Shown here in pieces: positions 24,240 to 32,776 of a stretch of DNA of 64,000 nucleotides. This DNA comes from Streptomyces sp. LaPpAH-108 (GTDB taxonomy: Bacteria > Actinomycetota > Actinomycetes > Streptomycetales > Streptomycetaceae). The position numbers were made by a program, and so were the translations under genes. The first letter of the stretch is position 1. Every line of letters begins with the position of its first letter. Location: the NCBI RefSeq assembly GCF_000373625.1, contig NZ_KB891994.1, positions 620,001-684,000 of the forward strand, given 5' to 3'. The notes under the pieces are model-generated. The model was not told where the DNA came from. It saw only the letters and a list, made by a program, of their open reading frames with translations, and searched no databases.

Positions 24240-27224
24240 CTAATACAGCGGCAGCGTGCGCGGCCCCAGGTCGTCCCGGGCCGGAGGCGGGGCCAGGCGG
24301 ATCGTGGCGTCCAGGACGGTCAGGCCGTGTGGGGCGACGACGACCGGTTCCAGGGTGACCGCGACCACCTCGGGGTGGTCGTCGACCAGGCGGGAGACGC
24401 GGAGCAGCAGTTCCTCCAGAGCGGGGGTGTCCACGGGGGTGGAGCCGCGCCAGCCGAAGAGGAGGGGAGCCGTGCGGATGGAGCGGACCAGGGAGGACGC
24501 CTCGCGGTCGGTGACCGGGACCAGGCGGTGGGCGGTGTCGCCGAGCAGCTGGGAGGCGGCCCCGGCCAGGCCGAAGGAGAGGACCGCACCGGCCGCCGGG
24601 TCGATGACCGCGCGTACGACGGTGTCCACGCCGCGCGCCGCCATCGCCTGCACGACCGGGCGCAGCTGCTCCGCCGGGCCGAACAGCTCGGTCAACTCCG
24701 CGTAGGCCCGCCGCAGTTGCTCCTCGTCGGCGAGGTCGAGCCGCACTCCCCCGAGGTCGGCGCGGTGCCGTAGATGCGGGGCGGTCGCCTTGAGGGCGAC
24801 GGGGTAGCCGAGCGCGTGGGCGGCCTCGGCGGCGGCGTCCGGGGTCGGCGCGGGCAGAGCGGGGCGTACCCGGATGCCATAGGCGGCCAGCAGTTCGCGG
24901 GTGTCCTCGGGGCCGACGGCCAGCCCCTCCCCGCGCTCCAGCAGACCGGCGATCAGCTTGGCAGCACCCCGCTCATCGATGTCGTCGTACTCCGGCACCT
25001 TGCCGGGCTCGGTCGCCTCCCGCCGCCACTGGGCGTACTTCACGGCCTCGGCGAGGGCGCGGACGGCGCGTTCGGCGGCGGGGTAGGCGGGGATGAGGCG
25101 GGGGTACGGAGTCGCCGAGGCGGACCCGCTTCGCACCGGGGCGCCGGAGGCGGCGCCCGGGGTCGGGGGCGTGCCGCGTACGGCGGGTGGCCGGACGGAG
25201 GGCGTGGGGGTGGCGGCGGAGTGCCGCTCTGCCGCCCGGTCGTCCGGGGAAGCGGAGGCGGGCCCAGCGGTCTCAGCGGTCTCAGCCGCACTCTCCGCAC
25301 CGGACGCCTGCGCGGAGCCCACAGCAGCCGTCCCCTCCCCTGAGGGCACCGGCGCCGTGCTCGTCGCCAGCGACAACGCCTCCGCCAGGCCCCCCAACTC
25401 CACGTGGACCACCAGCACCGGCTTGTCCGGCGCCGCGGCGGCGGCCGTACGCAGCGCCTCCGCCAGCTCCACGTCACCGGGAGACGCCTCCCCGATCGCC
25501 GGGATCGCCGTGACGACCACCGCGTCGGAGGTGTCGTCCGCCAGGGCGTGGGACAGGGCGCGGTGGAAGTCGGCGGCCGTGGCGGAGGTCGTCAGGTCGA
25601 TCGGCGTGGAGGGCTGAAGGCCCTCGGCCAGACAGCGGTCGTAGGTGAGCATGCCGAGGGATTCGGAGTTGCCGAGGATCGTCACGCGGGGGCCCGCCGG
25701 GAGCGGCTGGCGGTCCAACAGGAGCCCCGCGTCGACCAGTTCCGTGATCGTGTCGACGCGGATGACGCCCGCCTGGCGGAGCAGCGCGGACACCGTGTCG
25801 TGCGGGAGCCGGGTGGCGCGCACGGCGTGGCCCTGCGGGGTCGAGCCCGCGCTCTGGACGACCACCAGCGGCTTGGCGGCGGCCGTACGACGGGCCAGGC
25901 GGGTGAACTTGCGGGGATTGCCGATGGACTCCAGGTACATGAGGACGACATCGGTGTCGGGGTCGTCGAACCAGTACTGCAGGACGTCGTTGCCGGAGAC
26001 GTCGGCGCGGTTGCCGGAGGAGACGAAGGTGGAGACACCGGTGACCCCGGTGATGCCGCCCCCGCGCCGGTGCAGCCGGGAGAGAAGGGCTATTCCGATG
26101 GCACCGGACTGCGCGAACATCCCGATCCGGCCGGGCCGGGGCATCTGAGGGGCGAGGGAGGCGTTGAGGCGGACATCGGCGGCCGTGTTGATGATCCCGA
26201 AGGCGTTCGGTCCGATGATCCGCATGCCGTACGCCCGCGCCTGCCGCACCAGCGCCCGCTGCCGCTCGCGCCCCTCGGGCCCGATCTCGGCGTACCCGGC
26301 GGAGAGGACGACCAGACCCTGCACCCCGTGCGCCCCGCACTCGGCGACGACGGCGGGCACCCGGTCCGCGGGGACGGCCACGACCGCGAGGTCCACCGGC
26401 CCCTCGATGTCCCGCACCGAGCGGTACGCCCGGACCCCGTCGATCTCCTTGACGTCCTCGGGGAAGGCGGTGTTGACGGCGTGCAGCGGCCCCCGGTACC
26501 CCGCGTCGCGGATGTTGCCGAGCACGCTGCGCCCGACCCCGCCCGGCGTGCGGCCCACCCCGATGACCGCGACGGACCCGGGCGCGAGCAGCCGTCGCAC
26601 CGACCGCGCCTCCGCCCGCTGCTCCCGCGCGCGCTGCACCGCGAGGGAGCGGTCGGTGGGTTCGAGGTCGAACTCCAGCCGGACGACGCCGTCCTCGAAG
26701 CTCCGCTTCTGGGTGTACCCGGCGTCGGTGAACACCTTGATCATCTTGGTGTTGGCGGGCAGCACCTCGGCGGCGAACCGGCGGATGCCCCGCTCGCGCG
26801 CGACGGCCGCGATGTGCTCGAGGAGCGCGGAGGCGACGCCCCGGCCCTGGTGCGCGTCCTGCACCAGGAAGGCGACCTCCGCCTCGTCGGCCGGTGCCGA
26901 GGCGGCCATGCCGTCGGCCCCGATCCGGTCGTAGCGTACGGTGGCGATGAACTCGCCGCCTACCGTGGCGGCGAGCCCCACACGGTCCACGAAGTCGTGG
27001 TGCGTGAAGCGGTGGACGTCCTTGGCGGAGAGCCGGGGGTACGGCGCGAAGAAGCGGTAGTACTTCGACTCGTCGGAGACCTGCTCGTAGAAGCTGACGA
27101 GGCGATCGGCGTCGTCGGTGGTGATGGGCCGGATGCGCGCGGTGCCACCGTCGCGCAGCACCACGTCCGCCTCCCAGTGGGCGGGGTATTCGTGCCGGTC
27201 CTGCCGGTCCGCCGGGGTCTGCAT
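24240..27224 (-). CDS. Protein acetyltransferase: GNAT domain fused to an acyl-CoA synthetase (NDP-forming)-like region
   Basis: A 994-residue fusion. The N-terminal GNAT domain (about 10-175) has the acetyl-CoA loop QDAHQGRGVASALLEH. CoA-binding and succinyl-CoA-ligase-like domains follow, with SVAVIGVGRTPGGVGRSV near 225, PNAFGIINTA and GMFAQSGAIG. A Pro/Ala/Ser/Thr-rich linker of about 95 residues (about 618-713) leads to a C-terminal ATP-grasp domain. GNAT-first order matches the S. lividans Pat enzyme that acetylates acyl-CoA synthetases (recalled), so it probably controls acetate/acetoacetate activation by lysine acetylation. The ATG at 27224 is the first conserved start; its ribosome site is weak. 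It is divergent from ptsH. Confidence 0.9.
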   Translation of the reverse strand: MQTPADRQDRHEYPAHWEADVVLRDGGTARIRPITTDDADRLVSFYEQVSDESKYYRFFAPYPRLSAKDVHRFTHHDFVDRVGLAATVGGEFIATVRYDRIGADGMAASAPADEAEVAFLVQDAHQGRGVASALLEHIAAVARERGIRRFAAEVLPANTKMIKVFTDAGYTQKRSFEDGVVRLEFDLEPTDRSLAVQRAREQRAEARSVRRLLAPGSVAVIGVGRTPGGVGRSVLGNIRDAGYRGPLHAVNTAFPEDVKEIDGVRAYRSVRDIEGPVDLAVVAVPADRVPAVVAECGAHGVQGLVVLSAGYAEIGPEGRERQRALVRQARAYGMRIIGPNAFGIINTAADVRLNASLAPQMPRPGRIGMFAQSGAIGIALLSRLHRRGGGITGVTGVSTFVSSGNRADVSGNDVLQYWFDDPDTDVVLMYLESIGNPRKFTRLARRTAAAKPLVVVQSAGSTPQGHAVRATRLPHDTVSALLRQAGVIRVDTITELVDAGLLLDRQPLPAGPRVTILGNSESLGMLTYDRCLAEGLQPSTPIDLTTSATAADFHRALSHALADDTSDAVVVTAIPAIGEASPGDVELAEALRTAAAAAPDKPVLVVHVELGGLAEALSLATSTAPVPSGEGTAAVGSAQASGAESAAETAETAGPASASPDDRAAERHSAATPTPSVRPPAVRGTPPTPGAASGAPVRSGSASATPYPRLIPAYPAAERAVRALAEAVKYAQWRREATEPGKVPEYDDIDERGAAKLIAGLLERGEGLAVGPEDTRELLAAYGIRVRPALPAPTPDAAAEAAHALGYPVALKATAPHLRHRADLGGVRLDLADEEQLRRAYAELTELFGPAEQLRPVVQAMAARGVDTVVRAVIDPAAGAVLSFGLAGAASQLLGDTAHRLVPVTDREASSLVRSIRTAPLLFGWRGSTPVDTPALEELLLRVSRLVDDHPEVVAVTLEPVVVAPHGLTVLDATIRLAPPPARDDLGPRTLPLY

Positions 27225-27372
27225 GGGCCCCAGAGTACGGCTCGCGTACGACAACGGCGCGAGGCAACCTGTGGGGGAACGGAAGTCGGGCCGAGGCCGC
27301 GGTCCGACGACCGGTACGGAGAGGTTCCGGAGGGGTGAAGTGCCGCTCCGGGCACGGTTCCCCGTGTGGGAA

Positions 27373-27388
27373 ACTGGTCTAGACAACC
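27373..27388. promoter_or_regulatory. DasR operator (dre site) in front of ptsH
   Basis: ACTGGTCTAGACAACC matches the DasR-responsive element ACTGGTCTAGACCACT in 14 of 16 positions, with the palindromic core TGGTCTAGAC intact. It lies 25 bp before the ptsH start. DasR is the GlcN-6P-responsive GntR repressor of the GlcNAc/PTS regulon. Confidence 0.85.
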
Positions 27389-27412
27389 TGAGAGACTGAA
27401 GGGCAGCATCAC

Positions 27413-27694
27413 ATGGCTGAGCGCCGCGTCAACGTCGGCTGGGCCGAGGGCCTTCACGCCCGCCCCGCTTCCATCTTCGTCCGAGCCGCCACGGCCACAG
27501 GCGTCCCGGTCACCATCGCCAAGTCCGGCGGCACGCCGGTCAACGCGGGCTCGATGCTCGCCGTTCTCGGCCTGGGCGCCCAGGGTGGCGAGGAGATCGT
27601 CCTCGCCTCCGACGCCGAGGGTGCGGAGGCCGCGCTGGAGCGTCTGGCCAAGCTGGTCGCCGAGGGCCTGGACGAGCTGCCCGAGACCGTCTGA
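27413..27694 (+). CDS. ptsH: Phosphocarrier protein HPr
   Basis: General PTS phosphocarrier, 93 residues, passing phosphate from enzyme I to sugar-specific EIIA. The active His15 is in GLHARPAS. Ser47 in NAGSMLAVLGLGA is at the site that HPr kinase modifies in Firmicutes. In Streptomyces the PTS mainly serves GlcNAc uptake and development. The ATG at 27413 has GAAGGGCAGC upstream. It is monocistronic: a dre site before it and a strong terminator after it. Confidence 0.97.
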   Translation: MAERRVNVGWAEGLHARPASIFVRAATATGVPVTIAKSGGTPVNAGSMLAVLGLGAQGGEEIVLASDAEGAEAALERLAKLVAEGLDELPETV

Positions 27695-27716
27695 GTCTCG
27701 TTTCCGTTCAGCACGG

Positions 27717-27749
27717 AAGCCGCGTCACCTGTTCAAGGTGACGCGGCTT
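27717..27749 (+). terminator. Intrinsic terminator of ptsH
   Basis: A perfect 14 bp stem (27717-27730 with 27736-27749), 5 nt loop, followed 7 nt later by a T5 run. This is a canonical rho-independent terminator, 22 nt past the ptsH stop. Confidence 0.92.
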
Positions 27750-27856
27750 TCCGCGTTTTTACCTTCGGGTGCGAGAGGTGCCCTGGAATTCCGGCGCACT
27801 GCGAACGCACGGAGAAAATGGGCAGCAAAAACATCGCCATCGAAATAGCTGTTCTT

Positions 27857-27864
27857 TGTATACA
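27857..27864. promoter_or_regulatory. TGTATACA palindrome downstream of the gntR gene
   Basis: An 8 bp perfect palindrome, of the kind bound by FCD-type GntR regulators, sits 9 bp past the stop of the gntR gene in an A/T-rich island (about 27755-27900). There is no gene start beside it except a doubtful 19-codon frame at 27818-27877 (plus strand, after GGAGA), whose codons are atypically A/T-rich. Confidence 0.35.
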
Positions 27865-27873
27865 GCGCCCGTG

Positions 27874-28533
27874 TTAATTCCGCTGACCCGCTGTGTTTAC
27901 AACATGTTGCGGCTGGCGCAGCCGGTGCGCGAACGCCGCGCGCTCGGCGTGCAGCGCCGTGAGCGACCGCGCACGGTCTCCGTCCCCGCGCGCCACGGCG
28001 TCCACGATCGCGCCGTGCTCCGCCCAGGACTCGACCGGGTTCGCCGGGGCCTCCACCGTGTACATCCAGGCGATCTTGTGCCGCACCTGGGTGAGCATCG
28101 CGGTCAGCGACTGGCTGCCCGCGGCCTGCCCCAGCGTCTCGTGGAACCAGCCGCCCAGCGCCCGCAGATCCTCGCTGTTCCCGCGCCTGGCCCGCTCCTG
28201 GCCCAGCCGGACCAGGCCGCGCAGCACCTTGAGGTGGGCCTCGGTGCGCCGCTGCGCGGCCCGCGCGGCGCCCAGCGGCTCCAGCAGGCGGCGCATCTCC
28301 AGCAGGTCGGCCGCCTCCCGCTCGGTCGGCTCGGCCACGCACGCGCCCGCGTGCCGCCGGGTCACCACGAACCCCTCCGCCTCCAGCGTGCGCAGCGCCT
28401 CGCGGACGGGGACGCGCGAGACGCCGTAGCGGCGGGCGAGGACCTCCTCGGTCAGGCGGCTGCCGCGCTCGTGGACCCCGGCGACGATGTCGTCCCGGAT
28501 CGCCGTGCATACCGAATGCGCCGGAATACGCAT
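27874..28533 (-). CDS. GntR-family regulator (FadR/FCD subfamily)
   Basis: A 219-residue transcription factor. The N-terminal winged helix-turn-helix (about 1-70) contains LTEEVLARRYGVSRVPVREALRTLEAEGFV. The C-terminal FCD ligand domain has the metal-site pattern with His near 130 (GWFHETL) and two later His (EHGAIVDAV and LHAERAAF). Ligands of this class are usually organic acids. The ATG at 28533 with GGCGGAGG decides the start. It stands alone between ptsH and the M23 gene, so its target is unclear. Confidence 0.88.
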   Translation of the reverse strand: MRIPAHSVCTAIRDDIVAGVHERGSRLTEEVLARRYGVSRVPVREALRTLEAEGFVVTRRHAGACVAEPTEREAADLLEMRRLLEPLGAARAAQRRTEAHLKVLRGLVRLGQERARRGNSEDLRALGGWFHETLGQAAGSQSLTAMLTQVRHKIAWMYTVEAPANPVESWAEHGAIVDAVARGDGDRARSLTALHAERAAFAHRLRQPQHVVNTAGQRN

Positions 28534-28727
28534 GAGCCACCTCCGCCTTAATCCCCGTGAAACGCCGACGATGGACGTCTGTTCCGTGACTCTATTGCAA
28601 TGCGCGGGAATTTCCGACGGCGGACCGGAATTCATGGCTCTTTTTTGGACAGCGGGGCCGGGCGGCGGACGAACCGGCGGGCGAACCGGCGGGCGGGCGG
28701 CGCGCCGGGAAACGGTACGGAAAGGGC

Positions 28728-28761
28728 GGGAGCCCCGGCGGCGGTGCGGACCGGGGCTCCC
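28728..28761 (-). terminator. Terminator of the M23 endopeptidase gene
   Basis: An 11 bp perfect stem GGGAGCCCCGG/CCGGGGCTCCC, 44 nt past the M23 stop. The rest of the 28534-28804 gap has a short repeat of GCGAACCGGCGG units and the gntR promoter. Confidence 0.75.
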
Positions 28762-28804
28762 TGGGGTGCGACGCGGGGGGCGTCGGCTTGGGCGCGGCTC
28801 GGCC

Positions 28805-29548
28805 TCAGACGTCCAGGCCGTGCTTGCGGAGGTAGCCGACCGGGTCGACGTCCGAGCCGTACTCGGGGCTCGTACGGGCCTCGAAGTGCAGGTGCGGTCC
28901 GGTCGCGTTGCCGGTCGCGCCGGACAGGCCGATCCGCTGGCCCGGGGTGACCTGCTGGCCCACCGTGACGCCGAGGGACGACAGATGGCCGTACTGGGTG
29001 TACATCCCGTCGGCCATCCGGATCACGACCTCGTTGCCGTACGCCCCGCCCCACCCGGCGGAGACGACGGTGCCCGCGCCGACCGCGTGGACCGGCGTCC
29101 CGCTCGCGGCGTGGAAGTCGATGCCGGTGTGGCTGCCGGAGGACCACAGAGAGCCGCCGGTCCGGTAGCCGGTGGAGACGTAGGAGTGGGCGATCGGCAT
29201 GACGAAGGCGTTCAGCCGCTCGCGCTCGGCGGCACGGGCCGCGCGGACCTCGGCGGCGCGCGCCTCCTTCACGCGCGCGGCGGCGGCCTCCTGGGCGGCC
29301 TTGCGCTCGGCGGCGGCCCGCTGCGCGGACGCCTGGGCCTCGATCTCGGCGGCGAGGTCGTCGTTGGCGCTGATGACCGGGGTGAGACCGGTCTGCTCGG
29401 CGGAGTTGTCGGCGGCGAGGGCCGGGGCGGCCGTGAGGGTGCCGACGACACCGGTGGTGGTGAGGGCCGCGACTCCGGCCGCCCGAGCGGTGGTACGTGT
29501 GACACGTCCGGGCCTGCGGTGCTTCCCGGTGGCGCACATGAACGCCAT
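28805..29548 (-). CDS. Secreted M23 (LytM) peptidoglycan endopeptidase
   Basis: Exported zinc endopeptidase of 247 residues that is expected to cut peptide cross-links in the cell wall. It has a basic N-terminus and a signal peptide ending near AAPALAADN (about residue 46), then an Ala/Glu/Arg coiled coil (about 65-112). The M23 domain contains the zinc ligands SHTGIDFHA (HxxxD) and GPHLHFEAR (HxH). The ATG at 29548 follows GGAAAGGACC. A c-di-AMP riboswitch in the leader controls it, as for other Streptomyces wall-lytic genes. Confidence 0.93.
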   Translation of the reverse strand: MAFMCATGKHRRPGRVTRTTARAAGVAALTTTGVVGTLTAAPALAADNSAEQTGLTPVISANDDLAAEIEAQASAQRAAAERKAAQEAAAARVKEARAAEVRAARAAERERLNAFVMPIAHSYVSTGYRTGGSLWSSGSHTGIDFHAASGTPVHAVGAGTVVSAGWGGAYGNEVVIRMADGMYTQYGHLSSLGVTVGQQVTPGQRIGLSGATGNATGPHLHFEARTSPEYGSDVDPVGYLRKHGLDV

Positions 29549-29573
29549 GTGGTGGCTGGTCCTTTCCTTCCCT

Positions 29574-29762
29574 CACGCCTACCGGGTTAGCGGTGGGGGC
29601 GCCCCCGGGTCTTTCAGAGCTGGGGGAAGGTTCGGAGAGGAAGGTCTCCTACGGACTCCCCCGCTCGCGCGTGGGCGCCCGATTCACCTCGGGAACATGG
29701 TTCCCCGGCTCCCCAGGCTCGCGCCACGCGGGGACTCGGCGTCGGCTGTCCGGTGCCGCGGG
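29574..29762 (-). ncRNA. c-di-AMP (ydaO-yuaA) riboswitch
   Basis: Read on the complement, the leader has the conserved ydaO blocks in order: GCCGACGCCGAGTCCCCG, AGCCGGGGAACC, GAGGTGAATCGGGC, then GGAGTCCGTAGGAGACC TTCCTCTCCGAACC, and finally GCTAACCCGGTAGGCG near 29576-29590. It ends about 26 nt before the M23 start. Actinobacterial copies turn wall-hydrolase genes down or off when c-di-AMP is high (family knowledge). Confidence 0.92.
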
Positions 29763-29914
29763 CGCGGCGCACTGCGTGACGAACAGCCCGGAAGAAGCTA
29801 ATGGGGACGGCGGCCGATACTCAAACGACTCCGGGCATTTGTAGCGCACGACACAGGGCAGACGGGCAACCTCCGCATCAATCCGGACATTTGCCGACCG
29901 ATGCGCACACGAAA

Positions 29915-29946
29915 GGGCCCTGACGGGTCATCGGCCGTCAGGGCCC
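29915..29946 (-). terminator. Terminator of the M16 peptidase operon
   Basis: A 12 bp perfect stem (29915-29926 with 29935-29946), 8 nt loop, 50 nt past the stop of the second M16 gene, followed by TTTC on the complement. Confidence 0.8.
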
Positions 29947-29996
29947 CTGCGCGCGTGCGGGCGTCGCCGCTCGACGCCGCTCGTGGCTGCTCGTCG

Positions 29997-31385
29997 CTAC
30001 TCGGCCGACACCACGGTGACCGGACCGATCCCGAGGGCTTCCACCGGCTCCTTGATCTGAGCGGCGTCGCCCACGAGGACAGTCACCAGCCGGTCCGCAG
30101 GGAAGGCGTTCACGACGGCCGCGGTGGCCTCCACGGTGCCGGTCGCGGCCAGGCGGCGGTACAGCTCGGCCTGGTAGTCGTCGGGCAGGTGCTGCTCGAC
30201 CTGGTCGGCCAGCGTCCCGGCGACGGCGGCGGCCGTCTCGTACTTCAGCGGGGCGACGCCCACCAGGTTCTGCACGGCCACGTCCCGCTCGGCGTCGGTC
30301 AGGCCCTCCGCCGCGAGGGTGTTCAGCACGGTCCACAGGTCCGCGAGCGCGGGACCGGTGTTCGGCGTGTCCACCGAGCCGCTGATGGCGAGCATCGAGG
30401 CGCCCGTGCCGTCGGCGGAGGAACGCAGCACCTGGCCGAAGGCCCGCACGCCGTACGTGTAGCCCTTCTCCTCGCGCAGGACGCGGTCCAGGCGGGAGGT
30501 GAGGGTGCCGCCGAGGCAGTAGGTGCCGAGCACCTGCGCGGGCCACACCCGGTCGTGCCGGTCGGAGCCGGTACGGCCGATCAGCAGCTGGGTCTGGACG
30601 GCGCCGGGCCGGTCCACGATGACCACGCGGCCGGTGTCGTCGGACGTCACCGGCGGCACCGGGCGGGGCGTGCCCGGCGTGCCCGTCCAGGCGCCCAGGG
30701 TCTCGGTGAGCAGCGCGTCCAGGTCGATGCCGGTCAGGTCGCCGACGACGACCGCGGTGGCCGTGGCCGGGCGCACGTAGCGGTCGTAGAAGGCGCGCAC
30801 GGCGGACGCGTCGATCTTCTCGACGGTGTCCTCGGTGCCCTGGCGCGGGCGGGACATGCGCGCGGAGGCCGGGAACAGCTCCTTGGACAGCTCCTTGGCG
30901 GCGCGGCGGGCCGGGTTGGCCAGCTCGTGCGGGATCTCGTCCAGGCGGTTGCGGACCAGGCGCTCGACCTCGCTCTCCGCGAAGGCCGGGTCGCGCAGGG
31001 CGTCCGCGAGCAGACCGAGGCCCTTGGACAGCCGGGAGGCCGGGACCTCCAGGCTGAGCCGGACGCCGGGGTGGTCGGCGTGCGCGTCGAGCGTGGCGCC
31101 CGCGCGCTCCAGCTCGGCGGCGAACTCCTCGGCGCTCAGCTCGCCGGTGCCCTCGGAGAAGGCGCGCGCCATGATGGTGGCGACACCGTCGAGCCCGGCC
31201 GGTTCGGCGTCCAGGGGCGCGTCGAGCAGCACCTCGACGGCGACGACCTGCTGGCCGGGGCGGTGGCAGCGCAGCACGGTGAGGCCGTTGTCCAGCGTGG
31301 AGCGCTCGGGGGCCGGGAACGCCCACGGCTTCGCCTCGCCCGGCTGCGGCTGGGGGTGGAACTCCATGGTGGCGAGCTCGGTCAC
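29997..31385 (-). CDS. M16-family peptidase, subunit without the zinc motif
   Basis: A 462-residue M16 (pitrilysin/processing-peptidase) protein. Where the catalytic HxxEH helix should be, the sequence reads ATIMARAFSEGTG, so zinc binding is lost. The Arg/Tyr substrate-binding pair is kept in REEKGYTYGV near 325. This is the pattern of the non-catalytic partner in two-gene M16B peptidases. The GTG at 31385 overlaps the stop of the active subunit gene by 4 nt, so equal synthesis and a heterodimer are likely. The protein is probably cytoplasmic, with no signal peptide. Confidence 0.9.
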   Translation of the reverse strand: MTELATMEFHPQPQPGEAKPWAFPAPERSTLDNGLTVLRCHRPGQQVVAVEVLLDAPLDAEPAGLDGVATIMARAFSEGTGELSAEEFAAELERAGATLDAHADHPGVRLSLEVPASRLSKGLGLLADALRDPAFAESEVERLVRNRLDEIPHELANPARRAAKELSKELFPASARMSRPRQGTEDTVEKIDASAVRAFYDRYVRPATATAVVVGDLTGIDLDALLTETLGAWTGTPGTPRPVPPVTSDDTGRVVIVDRPGAVQTQLLIGRTGSDRHDRVWPAQVLGTYCLGGTLTSRLDRVLREEKGYTYGVRAFGQVLRSSADGTGASMLAISGSVDTPNTGPALADLWTVLNTLAAEGLTDAERDVAVQNLVGVAPLKYETAAAVAGTLADQVEQHLPDDYQAELYRRLAATGTVEATAAVVNAFPADRLVTVLVGDAAQIKEPVEALGIGPVTVVSAE

Positions 31386-32776
31386 TTGGCCGTCTCCTCG
31401 TTGTCGTTGCCGGCCTCTACGGTGGCTTCGTGCTCCGGGTCGTCGGGCAGGTCGGCGTCCTCGACCGCCTCCGGGGACTTGGGCTCGTAGACGAGGACCG
31501 CGCGGTTGTCCGGACGCAGCCGGGCCTTGGCGACCTCCCGGACCTCTTCAGGAGTGATGTCGAGGACACGCTGGACGGCGCTCAGGGCGAGCTGCGGGTC
31601 GCCGAACAGGACGGCGAACCGGCACAGTTCGTCGGCGCGGCCCGCGACCGTGCCGAGCCGGTCCAGCCACTCGCGCTCCAACTGGGCCTGGGCGCGCTCC
31701 ATTTCCTCCGGAGTCGGGCCCTCCTCCGCGAAGCGGGCCAGCTCCTCGTCGATGGCGGCCTCGATGACCGGGACCTCGACGTCGCCGGAGGTCTTCACGT
31801 CGAGCCAGCCGAGCGAGGGCGCACCGGCCAGGCGCAGCAGACCGAACCCGGCCGCGACGGCCGTACGGTCGCGGCGCACCAGGCGGTTGTACAGCCGGGA
31901 GGACTCGCCGCCGCCGAGCACGGTCAGCGCGAGGTCGGCCGCGTCGCTCGCGCGCGTGCCGTCCTCCGGGAGCCGGTAGGCGGCCATCAGGGCGCGCGCC
32001 GGGACCTCCTCGACGACGACCTCGCGCACCTCCTCGCCGATCACCTCGGGCAGCGCGCCGTCGCGCGGGGCGGGCTTGCCGTCGTGGCCCGGGATGGAGC
32101 CGAAGTACTTCTCGATCCAGGCGAGCGTCTGCTCGGGGTCGATGTCGCCGACCACGGAGAGCACCGCGTTGTTCGGCGCGTAATAGGTGCGGAAGAACGC
32201 GCGCGCGTCCTCGAGGGTGGCCGCGTCCAGGTCGGCCATGGAGCCGATCGGTGTGTGGTGGTAGGGGTGGCCCTCGGGATAGACCATGGAGGTCAGCTTC
32301 TCGAAGGCGGTGCCGTAGGGGACGTTGTCGTAGCGCTGGCGGCGCTCGTTCTTGACGACGTCGCGCTGGTTCTCCATGGACTCGTCGTCCAGGGCGGCCA
32401 GCAGGGAGCCCATGCGGTCGGCCTCCAGCCAGAGGGCCAGCTCCAGCTGATGGGCGGGCATGGTCTCGAAGTAGTTGGTGCGCTCGAAGCTCGTCGTGCC
32501 GTTCAGCGAGCCGCCCGCGCCCTGGACCAGCTCGAAATGGCCGTTGCCCTTGACCTGGCCCGAGCCCTGGAACATCAGGTGCTCGAAGAGGTGGGCCAGT
32601 CCGGTGCGGCCCTTGACCTCGTGCCGGGAGCCGACGTCGTACCAGAGGCAGACCGCCGCCACCGGGGTCAGGTGGTCCTCGGAGAGCACCACGCGCAGAC
32701 CGTTGGCCAGGCGGTGCTCGGTCGCTGTCAGGCCCCCGGAGCCTGCCTGGGCTGTGGTCGTGTGACCCATGGGCAT
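31382..32776 (-). CDS. M16-family zinc peptidase, catalytic subunit
   Basis: A 464-residue M16B peptidase. The inverted zinc motif is complete: HLFEH with His62, Glu65 and His66, and the distal Glu lies about 77 residues on in the EWDNQR-like segment ENQRDVVKNE. The second half is the inactive repeat. The ATG at 32776 follows AAGGGA, and an in-frame ATG at 32770 is less well placed. It forms an operon with the zinc-less partner. A candidate -10 TACAGT on the complement (32838-32843) lies about 62 nt upstream. Confidence 0.92.
   Translation of the reverse strand: MPMGHTTTAQAGSGGLTATEHRLANGLRVVLSEDHLTPVAAVCLWYDVGSRHEVKGRTGLAHLFEHLMFQGSGQVKGNGHFELVQGAGGSLNGTTSFERTNYFETMPAHQLELALWLEADRMGSLLAALDDESMENQRDVVKNERRQRYDNVPYGTAFEKLTSMVYPEGHPYHHTPIGSMADLDAATLEDARAFFRTYYAPNNAVLSVVGDIDPEQTLAWIEKYFGSIPGHDGKPAPRDGALPEVIGEEVREVVVEEVPARALMAAYRLPEDGTRASDAADLALTVLGGGESSRLYNRLVRRDRTAVAAGFGLLRLAGAPSLGWLDVKTSGDVEVPVIEAAIDEELARFAEEGPTPEEMERAQAQLEREWLDRLGTVAGRADELCRFAVLFGDPQLALSAVQRVLDITPEEVREVAKARLRPDNRAVLVYEPKSPEAVEDADLPDDPEHEATVEAGNDNEETAK

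Noticed and set aside
27717..27749. Possible attenuator of the downstream region
   Set aside because: The hairpin follows the ptsH stop and is followed by a T-run; it fits a plain terminator, and no plus-strand gene follows.
28665..28700. Short GCGAACCGGCGG direct repeats as a possible regulatory array
   Set aside because: Only about two units and very GC-rich; expected by chance in this composition.
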